From CAIOTO01 sp040389165 (GTDB lineage: Bacteria > Pseudomonadota > Alphaproteobacteria > Paracaedibacterales > CAIOTO01), in the NCBI GenBank assembly GCA_040389165.1, contig JAZKAK010000042.1, positions 1 through 21,923 of the forward strand: a stretch of 21,923 nucleotides of DNA, written 5' to 3'. How positions within the stretch are numbered: the first letter of the stretch is position 1; each line of letters begins with the position of its first letter. Below are positions 15,174 through 21,853 of the stretch, piece by piece. The position numbers and the translations under genes were made by a program. The notes under the pieces were generated by a model, which searched no databases, had not been told where the DNA came from, and worked only from the letters and a program-made list of their open reading frames with translations.

Positions 15174-15322
15174 GAAAGGGAGTCCGAGGATGACAAGAAA
15201 GGGAGTCCGAGGATGACAAGAAAGAGAGTTCGAGGATGACAAGAAAGAGAGTTCGAGGATAACAAGAAAGGGAGTTCGAGGATAACAAGAAAGGGAGTCC
15301 AAAGATGGCACAGAAGATGGGA
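15159..15322. repeat. 23-bp tandem repeat array, six full units plus a degenerate seventh
   Basis: Head-to-tail units start at 15159, 15182, 15205, 15228, 15251 and 15274, each beginning GTCCGAGGATGACAAG or GTTCGAGGATAACAAG, with a decayed unit from 15297. Mutations are graded along the array (GTCC/GATGAC at the element side, GTTC/GATAAC further out). The first unit is the outer end of the adjacent element's right arm. There are no spacers, so it is not a CRISPR array. The minus-strand frames crossing it are artefacts of the repeat. Confidence 0.85.
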
Positions 15323-15367
15323 GTTTAAAAATAACGAGCAGTATGATTTTCAAGCTCCGCCTAAGGA

Positions 15368-15394
15368 TTAACAACGTATTAACCATTTGTTAAC
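15368..15394. promoter_or_regulatory. Two overlapping putative CtrA boxes
   Basis: Three TTAAC half-sites start at 15368, 15379 and 15390, exactly 11 bp apart, making two overlapping TTAA-N7-TTAAC consensus sites that share the middle half-site. They lie about 165-190 bp upstream of the ATG at 15558. A TATAAT at 15514-15519 is a candidate -10, without a good -35. Phased half-sites one helical turn apart would allow cooperative binding. Confidence 0.55.
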
Positions 15395-15557
15395 TATTTA
15401 TCGTTACGAATAAATTAAGGTTCCATCGAATTCAGCAGAACCAAAATATGGCAATTTTGAGTGACCTGCGAACAAGATGAATTCTAAATTCTTATTCATA
15501 TCTTACATAAAATTATAATTAAATTTTCTTCAAAAGTTTTATTAAAAGGAGTACATC

Positions 15558-16856
15558 ATGATTCATCTAATTCTTTTTATTACATTATTTCTTACGGGGT
15601 CGCACAAAACATATGGGGCTGTTGAATATGTGAATTCAGCTCTTTATGGTGGTCCTGATTCCAATAGGATTTATCAAGAAAAAGCCGCTATTATGCCTTA
15701 TTTCTTATGTCATAATATTGAAGCCATAGAAAATTACTCATTTCCACAACTGTTAGATCAATCAATCGGCGTGCGGCATGAAGTTGCCTTAAATTCAGGT
15801 ACATCAAAAGCAGAACAATTCAGGCAAATGCGCACAAATCCTAATACGGCACTTGTTGCATCCATTACGCCCATGTGCAAATACAAAGTAATGAGGGACA
15901 ATTTATTAAAAAACATTATCTCACTTGCAAAGTGCAATGAATTCGTTGAATTGGACGATCAGCTTGAATATCGCTATCGCGAACTTTCAGTTGCTAAATG
16001 GCTTGAAATCATAACGAAAGAATATGACGAATACAATCAATTAGGTTCATATATAAATCGTATAATTAATGGCCCTGACGGAGAAGGCGATGCATCCATG
16101 TTGCCAATTGACTTTGAAAATGGATGGGCACTTGATGGAAACGGAGAACGCACACTCTCTATTGACAAACGTTATCAAGTTGCATTGCTGGACGCGCAAG
16201 AAAAATCAAAGCAAGGCATTGATATTCAAAGCATTCGAATAGGTCATATTGATTTAAGAATAAAAGGAAGCAATATAACAACGCGCAGTTTTATGTATGC
16301 AATAGACGATGCTTCGAAAGCTGATTTTAGTGATGTTCCCTTTGCATTGCTTCACCCCCCAGTAAAAGCAGTCAATTATCATTTGGCATTATGCAATCTT
16401 TATTTCGAAGAAGCCCGTCATTGCATGGGAACTGCAGCAAGGATAATGCAAAAAATCCACCAATTCTCGTACATGTTTGCCATAACAATGCCTGTAATCA
16501 GAGGATCAGCTGCCAACAATGAATGGTTCAGTAAAGCTTTTTATTTGTTACATGATTTAGGTCTTCCTGCGCCCGAATGCATTACAAAGCTGGATGAATT
16601 AGCGCAATCGTCACTGACAATGGCACAATTTTCTCACGCACTTATGGATATACGCATTGATCAATTGTATCCTATAATATTCACGCTTGAGGATTTCAGA
16701 AAATTAGTGGCCCCTAAACCGAGTGTCGTTGTTCCCGTTGAAGAAGCATCCGTTGTCACGCCTGTTGCTGAAGTTGGAGACAACGTTGTCGCTGGAGGCG
16801 AGGCAATTTCGTCTGTTGAAAAGCCCTTAGTTAGTGGCGATACAGAAGAAGTTTAA
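15558..16856 (+). CDS. Secreted protein of unknown function
   Basis: No family recognised. The 432 residues begin with a signal peptide (MIHLILFITLFLTGSHKTYG, cut after Gly20). The mature part is mixed and mostly helical. The segment 262-337 looks most constrained: LLHPPVKAVNYHLAL, then EEARHCMGTAARIMQKIHQF, then PVIRGSAANNEWF. Its Arg, His, Glu and Trp could form an active site, but this is a guess. Residues 387-432 are a Val/Glu/Pro-rich low-complexity tail. Cys residues occur at 51, 107, 126, 279, 289 and 341. A strong AAGGAG precedes the ATG. It is followed after 30 bp by the secreted methyltransferase-like gene, so the two are probably co-transcribed. CtrA-type sites lie upstream. Export is supported; action on a host is inference. 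Confidence 0.8.
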   Translation: MIHLILFITLFLTGSHKTYGAVEYVNSALYGGPDSNRIYQEKAAIMPYFLCHNIEAIENYSFPQLLDQSIGVRHEVALNSGTSKAEQFRQMRTNPNTALVASITPMCKYKVMRDNLLKNIISLAKCNEFVELDDQLEYRYRELSVAKWLEIITKEYDEYNQLGSYINRIINGPDGEGDASMLPIDFENGWALDGNGERTLSIDKRYQVALLDAQEKSKQGIDIQSIRIGHIDLRIKGSNITTRSFMYAIDDASKADFSDVPFALLHPPVKAVNYHLALCNLYFEEARHCMGTAARIMQKIHQFSYMFAITMPVIRGSAANNEWFSKAFYLLHDLGLPAPECITKLDELAQSSLTMAQFSHALMDIRIDQLYPIIFTLEDFRKLVAPKPSVVVPVEEASVVTPVAEVGDNVVAGGEAISSVEKPLVSGDTEEV

Positions 16857-16886
16857 CCTCATAATTTCTAGAAAAAGGATTTCAAA

Positions 16887-18068
16887 ATGAAAATATCACC
16901 ATCAAAAATGAAAAAAATGTTTGTGTTGGCGACTTTGCTATTCATGAATAATCCACAGACATCCAATGCAGCAGATTACCCAGATTATGTTTTTGGTGTA
17001 TCGGCAAAACCAGGATTCTACATGTTGGACCTTGTCGTTAATAACCTAGGCGCTGAACGTCCCTATTCTGAAATTTTAAGTGATGTACTTGGGGCAACAA
17101 AAACGATCGCAGCAAGACAAATAATGGGCGATCCAGAAGATATTACGCGATCAAAAGTAACCGCTGAAGAATTGACCAAATGTGAAATCGCTTTTGCAAC
17201 CGCACGCGTATATCAAACAGATGACGCAACAACATTTGCAAATATACAATCATATTATCAAACCTATAAGGATACTGATCCCTTTGTTCGCGGCAATGCA
17301 GTCGTGAATCAATTGCTTTTTGACAGCCTCTGTTTATATCACAATATTTTTCCCAAATTAATGGATGGTAGCACGCTAAGCAGAGCACTCTTCAAGGGAC
17401 GACACGTTGTTGCCTCCACTCAGGCAATAGCTGATCGAATAAGTGGATTTTTAGATGAAACTTTTGATCTAGCTGTGCGCGGAACTCCGCTCTGCCAGAT
17501 AATGAAAGACTGTGGTTCCGATAAAAGCACAGTTCATAATTACACAAAAATGTATCATTTCTTGCTCGAATCTATGCGCGAAACAGCTACAAAAATTTTT
17601 GAAATTGGCATCGGCTCTACCGACCCTCAATTTGCATACACGATGGGTAAAGATGGCACGGTTGGTGCATCATTACGAGGATGGAGAGCCTACTTCCCAA
17701 ATGCACATATTTACGGTGCAGATATTGATGCAGCAGCCTTATTTCAAGAAGATCGCATCAATACCTATTATGTAGATCAATTAAAGACAGATGTTATTGC
17801 ATCAATGTTTGCGCAGATTCCAGTCGAAGGATTTGACGTGATTGTTGATGACGGACTGCATTGTTTTGAAGCGAATGATATTTTCTTTAAAGCAGCGATT
17901 GAAAAATTAGCACCCAGAGGGATCTATATTATCGAAGATATTGCGCCACGGGGAATCCCTCTTGTTCTTAAATTATTAGAAGGCATTTCGTATGATGCTG
18001 CGCTTATTCAATTACCAACTACACCTGCGCGGTTTGACAATAATATCTTTGTGGTGTTCAAACAATAA
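16887..18068 (+). CDS. Signal-peptide-bearing class I SAM-dependent methyltransferase-like protein
   Basis: The 393-residue protein starts with a basic, hydrophobic signal sequence (about residues 8-28, likely cut near SNA-AD). The C-terminal half is a class I methyltransferase fold: motif I IFEIGIGS (237-244), the acidic end of strand 2 in IYGADIDA (275-282), motif IV DVIVDDGLHCFEAN (317-330) and the post-motif YIIEDI (347-352). The spacing with SLRGWRAYFPNAHIYG before strand 2 resembles MycE/TylF-type sugar O-methyltransferases, which use a metal bound by the DDG..H region. Residues 30-220 are an unassigned helical domain. SAM is not available in the periplasm, so an exported enzyme would most reasonably act inside a host cell; this is inference. 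AAGGA is 7 bases before the ATG. It is the second gene of the unit and ends at a strong terminator. Confidence 0.83.
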   Translation: MKISPSKMKKMFVLATLLFMNNPQTSNAADYPDYVFGVSAKPGFYMLDLVVNNLGAERPYSEILSDVLGATKTIAARQIMGDPEDITRSKVTAEELTKCEIAFATARVYQTDDATTFANIQSYYQTYKDTDPFVRGNAVVNQLLFDSLCLYHNIFPKLMDGSTLSRALFKGRHVVASTQAIADRISGFLDETFDLAVRGTPLCQIMKDCGSDKSTVHNYTKMYHFLLESMRETATKIFEIGIGSTDPQFAYTMGKDGTVGASLRGWRAYFPNAHIYGADIDAAALFQEDRINTYYVDQLKTDVIASMFAQIPVEGFDVIVDDGLHCFEANDIFFKAAIEKLAPRGIYIIEDIAPRGIPLVLKLLEGISYDAALIQLPTTPARFDNNIFVVFKQ

Positions 18069-18109
18069 AACAGCTTGCGGCAACCTTTGTTGCTTACAAA
18101 ACTAACGCT

Positions 18110-18143
18110 AACCCTCAATTGGCTTGCCAACTGAGGGTTTTTA
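18110..18143 (+). terminator. Rho-independent terminator of the secreted two-gene unit
   Basis: ACCCTCAATTGG (18111-18122), loop CTTG, CCAACTGAGGGT (18127-18138) with one mismatch, followed by TTTTTA. It lies 42 bp after the stop at 18068. Confidence 0.88.
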
Positions 18144-18225
18144 TCATCTCGTGCCGACACCCTTGCTTTCTCTTTCAAAACAAGACTAGAATTTTGTAAA
18201 GACAGATAACTATACTGTTTGAACG

Positions 18226-18389
18226 CTAACTACCTGTCACTTTTATTTTTTCTTATTGTCATTCCCGCGGAGGCGGGGATCTAGGCTGCTTAGCTCTCCT
18301 CAAAATCCACGGTTTTTGAAGGGGCTTTTTCTGGGTTCCCGCCTCCGCGGGAATGACAAGGATTGTTTTTAAAAGTGACGAGTAGCATG
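18226..18389. mobile_element. MITE-like element with perfect inner inverted repeats and apparent 9-bp target duplication
   Basis: Positions 18256-18277 and 18338-18359 (starting TTGTCATTCCCGCGG) are perfect 22-bp inverted repeats. Outside them GTCACTTTT (18236-18244) pairs with AAAAGTGAC (18371-18379), and weaker complementarity continues to CTAACTACC on the left and GAGTAGCATG on the right. The 9-mer GTTTGAACG occurs directly before (18217-18225) and directly after (18390-18398) these outer arms, as expected for a target-site duplication. It is 164 bp long with no coding capacity, so any movement would need a transposase elsewhere. It sits in the 389-bp gap between the terminator and divL. 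Confidence 0.7.
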
Positions 18390-18400
18390 GTTTGAACGAT

Positions 18401-18429
18401 TATCGCTCTTGGGCTTGATCCAACAGCGG
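18401..18429. repeat. Degenerate hairpin-repeat copy before divL
   Basis: ATCGCTCTTGGGCTTGATCC, then AACAGCGG, resembles the ATCCTCGGACTTGATCCGAGG hairpin with a decayed stem but a preserved CTTGA loop. It is 29 bp upstream of the divL ATG and directly abuts the MITE-like element. Confidence 0.4.
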
Positions 18430-18457
18430 TTTAGGGACATGAGATGGATAAAGATCT

Positions 18458-20884
18458 ATGCACGGGCTAATAGTCGGACTTATCCTGGCAATTTTTCTAA
18501 CGATTGTCATGGCCAGCATTGCTTCGTATTATTACAAAGCTTACTGGCGTTTATCGCTTGAAAATCATCGATTGACACTTGAACTTATGCAAAGTCAAAA
18601 CGTGCTCGAGGCCCTGCCCCACCCGTGGTGCTGTTGGATTGATGGTGATTTAAGCATTCATACATCGCACAGCTTTAAAAATCAATTCCGCATTGACTCT
18701 CTTTATAAGCTTCAGCTCAACGATATTGCAAAGATCTTTGGCGAAGCTACTCTTTCGCCTTTTCAACGCGCACTACAGCACATCACCTCTTTCGGTGGAA
18801 ATTTCACACTCGAAATCAATATCTTTGATAACACACACCATTTTGAAGTCTATGGCTGCTGCCTCCCTTATAATCCCCCAGTAATGCCAGGGCTTTATCG
18901 CAAAGCGCCAGGGCCGCAACAAATGGTGATTCTTACATTCCGGGACGTTAGCCAACGATTATCGGATCGAACAAAATTCAATGCCATGCAGCAAACAAAA
19001 AATCATGAACTGGAAATGCTGCGCATTCTCACTGATATTGCGCCAATGGCTCTATGGTATCGTAATGCTAATGGTCGCATACAGTATTGTAATATGGGAT
19101 ACGCAGGCGCGCTCGATACAACTGTGAATCGTGTGATTGCAGAGAATCGTGAATTGGTAGATCGCTACGGCGAAATGAGCACGTATGAATTATCGCGGCA
19201 AGCCTTGCAGCGCAAAGAAAAAGTAACGATTCGCACGCACATTGTGATTTCAGGACAACGACGTTTTCTTGAACTTACGGAAATCCCAATTCCTGACTCG
19301 TCACAAACCGTTGGATATGCGCTAGACATCACTGAAATAGAAGAAATAGAAAAAGAAATCAGTCAATCACAACTAGCTCACGCAGAGGTTCTCAATTACC
19401 TATCAACCCCACTTGTTATTTATGGTTCCGACACCAGGCTCGAGTTCTTTAATAGCGCGTATCGGACAATGTTTGAACATGACGAAAACTGGTTACTCAC
19501 AAAGCCGACACTTGGTGAAGTTATGGAACAACTCCGTGAAAAACGTAAAATGCAGGAATACACAAACTTCCAAGCCCATAAACGTGAACGACTCGAATTG
19601 TTTAACACACTCATGGAGCCGCTTCACGAAATCATGCATCAACCGGACGGTCTTACATGTCGTGTTGTCATTGCGCCAACACCAGCAGGCGGGCTTGTTT
19701 ATCTCTTTGATAACATCACAGATAAGCTTGCCCTAGAACGCCGATACAACACATTGACAGCTGTGCAAAAAGAAACAATTGATCACCTATATGAAGGAGT
19801 CATTGTGTTCGGCACAGACTATCGTTTGCGATTATCAAATCCGGCAATGGATTATATTTGGGGATTAAAACCGGATGACCGCACCGAAGGCGTTCACATC
19901 AATGAAATCTTAAAAGTTGTTTCGCGTCAGTTTAAAGATTCACGCCAAAGCAAAGCCTGGCGAACAAAGATGCTGGACGTTATTTCAAGACGCAATCCTG
20001 AACGTCAACGAATCAGCCTTAAAAAAGATCGAATGCTGGAATATTCATATGTACCTTTACCCGATGGCAGCCACTTACTCAGTTTTATTGACATTAGCGA
20101 TACCTGGCGATTTGAGCGTTCATTGAAAGAGCGAAATCAAACATTAGAGCGTGAAGATCGATTGAAATCCGACTTTATCTCACACGTTTCGTATGAGCTT
20201 AGATCCCCACTTAATAGCATTGCTGGCTTCAGTGAGATATTGCTCAATCAATATTTTGGAACACTCAATGAAAAACAATTGGACTATTGTAAAGGCATAG
20301 CTGAATCAACGGATCGGTTGATGAACCTAATTAATGATATGGTCGATTTAGCAAGCATTGAATCTGGCAAATTTAATTTGAATTACCAAGATGTTCAAGT
20401 AGAGCATTTATTAAACAGCGTGCTTGTTCTCGTGCAAAATCGCGCAAATGACCAAGGACTCGAACTATTGGTTGAAAATCAAGTTGCATCTGACGTTTTG
20501 CGTATCGATTTAAGGCGCCTTAAACATGGGTTGTTTAACCTGCTCACAAATGCAATCAAATTCACCCCCAATGGTGGACGCATCACACTTGGTGCATACA
20601 AAAGCAAAACAGAAGGCGCTATTGACATCGTCGTCGAGGATACAGGCGTTGGCATATCAATCGAAGATCAATCACGTTTATTCCCACCAAGCCTGCTCAA
20701 CTTAACTGGACAAGCTGGCGTTGGACTTGGGCTAACTCTCGCCAAAAGTTTAGTGGAACTACATGCAGGGCATCTTGAACTTGAATCTGAAATCAATAAA
20801 GGAACAAAAGTTCGTTGCACCATCCCTATGTTGCCAGCCATGCCGACGAAAGCCATCGAAAACAAACATGCAAGAAGCGAGTAG
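18458..20884 (+). CDS. divL: DivL-like PAS-domain sensor kinase with Tyr in place of the phospho-accepting His
   Basis: In Caulobacter, DivL is an unorthodox kinase that binds phosphorylated DivK through its own kinase-like region and controls the CckA-ChpT-CtrA cell-cycle relay. This 808-residue homologue has an N-terminal membrane anchor (about 3-23), several PAS-like regions (about 48-165, 190-295, 310-420, 440-550), a short coiled coil (about 550-570), a HisKA-type dimerisation helix and a HATPase_c domain. The H-box reads HVSYELRSPLNSI: Tyr579 stands where the His is in ordinary kinases, as in Caulobacter DivL (Tyr550). The ATPase boxes are intact: N-box NLLTNAIKF (694-702), G1 EDTGVGI (727-733), G2 GVGLGL (754-759). 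Length and layout fit DivL (769 residues in Caulobacter). Ribosome binding site is weak. The end lies 2 bp from the convergent gene's end. Confidence 0.88.
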   Translation: MHGLIVGLILAIFLTIVMASIASYYYKAYWRLSLENHRLTLELMQSQNVLEALPHPWCCWIDGDLSIHTSHSFKNQFRIDSLYKLQLNDIAKIFGEATLSPFQRALQHITSFGGNFTLEINIFDNTHHFEVYGCCLPYNPPVMPGLYRKAPGPQQMVILTFRDVSQRLSDRTKFNAMQQTKNHELEMLRILTDIAPMALWYRNANGRIQYCNMGYAGALDTTVNRVIAENRELVDRYGEMSTYELSRQALQRKEKVTIRTHIVISGQRRFLELTEIPIPDSSQTVGYALDITEIEEIEKEISQSQLAHAEVLNYLSTPLVIYGSDTRLEFFNSAYRTMFEHDENWLLTKPTLGEVMEQLREKRKMQEYTNFQAHKRERLELFNTLMEPLHEIMHQPDGLTCRVVIAPTPAGGLVYLFDNITDKLALERRYNTLTAVQKETIDHLYEGVIVFGTDYRLRLSNPAMDYIWGLKPDDRTEGVHINEILKVVSRQFKDSRQSKAWRTKMLDVISRRNPERQRISLKKDRMLEYSYVPLPDGSHLLSFIDISDTWRFERSLKERNQTLEREDRLKSDFISHVSYELRSPLNSIAGFSEILLNQYFGTLNEKQLDYCKGIAESTDRLMNLINDMVDLASIESGKFNLNYQDVQVEHLLNSVLVLVQNRANDQGLELLVENQVASDVLRIDLRRLKHGLFNLLTNAIKFTPNGGRITLGAYKSKTEGAIDIVVEDTGVGISIEDQSRLFPPSLLNLTGQAGVGLGLTLAKSLVELHAGHLELESEINKGTKVRCTIPMLPAMPTKAIENKHARSE

Positions 20885-20886
20885 TG

Positions 20887-21732
20887 TCATATTGAACCAA
20901 CCCATTCATAACGCATTAATCGTGCCTGAAATAAAGCCAGCCGTTCAAAAAAATCAGTTTGCCTTACCGTCAATAAAGATCTGATATCTGTTGAAAACAC
21001 CTTTAAATTCGGCAACATGGTCGATTCAGCAAAATTGAGTAAACCTTTTTCTGTCAGGCGACTCTTTTCAACAGATAAACCAACCAGGCTTTGCAGATTC
21101 TCGCATTCTGAGATTTTATGAGCAACGTCATCGTTTAATTTGCGCAATGCCAGGTAATAGAGATTGAAATCTTTTGATTTAGCCAACAATCTTTCTATAT
21201 CGGAAAAAGAAATGCCTTTATGCGTACGATCACTTAAAGCGATTTTAATTCGAGGATCAAGCTTTTCGGAAATTTTTATAAAGCGGTTCAAATTACTTTT
21301 TTTATCTGTTGTAACAAGAATTACAAATTGTGCAGGGGAGGAATTCATTTTTTCAATAAGTGAATTTGTTAACGTGTGCTCGCCAACTTGAATCAGAAAA
21401 TGATCCGTAGGTAATGTTTCTAAAAGATATTGCTCAAAACAAGTTTTTGTCTGTTCATCGAGTCTTTTTGACAGTTCGATAAGTTGATCAGGAATCTCTG
21501 GATTACATGGCGGAGGAGAGTGTTTCGAATAATCATCTTCATCACATTCTTCTTGGTCTAATTTACATACTAAGATGCCTCTCGTTCTATGCCGATAGGT
21601 ATCAAAATACGCCATAACGGATAGGCTAAATTTCGCAGTTGCACGATGCTCCGCAAACGGTGGATCATCCATACCATATCCACAAAACACAAAACTATGC
21701 AGGGCGGCAATAACACGTACGATCTTTTTCAT
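20887..21732 (-). CDS. Secreted protein with leucine-rich-repeat-like C-terminus
   Basis: No family recognised for the whole 281 residues. A signal peptide is clear (MKKIVRVIAALHSFVFCGYG). The middle contains a Cys-containing acidic stretch (EECDEDD) and a predicted alpha/beta part (FVILVTTDKKSNLNRFI). The C-terminal third has LRR-like spacing: FNLYYLALRKLNDD, NLQSLVGLSVEKSRLT and LPNLKVFSTDIRSLL, recalling ribonuclease-inhibitor-type repeats of about 28 residues. Such repeats usually bind proteins. I set the start at ATG 21732, with AAGGA 7 bases upstream; a TTG two codons earlier lacks support. A TTAA-N7-TTAA site is about 107 bp upstream. Export is well supported; the LRR call is moderate; a host target is speculation. 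Confidence 0.75.
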   Translation of the reverse strand: MKKIVRVIAALHSFVFCGYGMDDPPFAEHRATAKFSLSVMAYFDTYRHRTRGILVCKLDQEECDEDDYSKHSPPPCNPEIPDQLIELSKRLDEQTKTCFEQYLLETLPTDHFLIQVGEHTLTNSLIEKMNSSPAQFVILVTTDKKSNLNRFIKISEKLDPRIKIALSDRTHKGISFSDIERLLAKSKDFNLYYLALRKLNDDVAHKISECENLQSLVGLSVEKSRLTEKGLLNFAESTMLPNLKVFSTDIRSLLTVRQTDFFERLALFQARLMRYEWVGSI

Positions 21733-21838
21733 AAGCAATTCCTTTTGACTGATTGAATGTAGTTCAATAGAGAAAATTAAAATTTGCAGATAAATATAAA
21801 TGCGCTATGGTTCTTTATTTATTATGTATTTAATATGA

Positions 21839-21853
21839 TTAATATTTCATTAA
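21839..21853. promoter_or_regulatory. Putative CtrA box upstream of the LRR-like secreted gene
   Basis: TTAA (21839-21842), seven bases, TTAA (21850-21853), with another TTAA at 21830-21833. It lies 107 bp upstream of the minus-strand start at 21732, at a distance similar to the site before the gene at 14849. The trailing C is missing and the region is AT-rich, so confidence is limited. Confidence 0.35.

Noticed and set aside
15159..15322. Possible CRISPR array
   Set aside because: Units are contiguous with no spacers and derive from the arm of the neighbouring element; no cas genes are nearby.
15046..15386. Two overlapping minus-strand frames with repeated CHPRTPFLVILGL-like peptides
   Set aside because: They are translations of the tandem repeat and hairpin element in two frames, a common annotation artefact.
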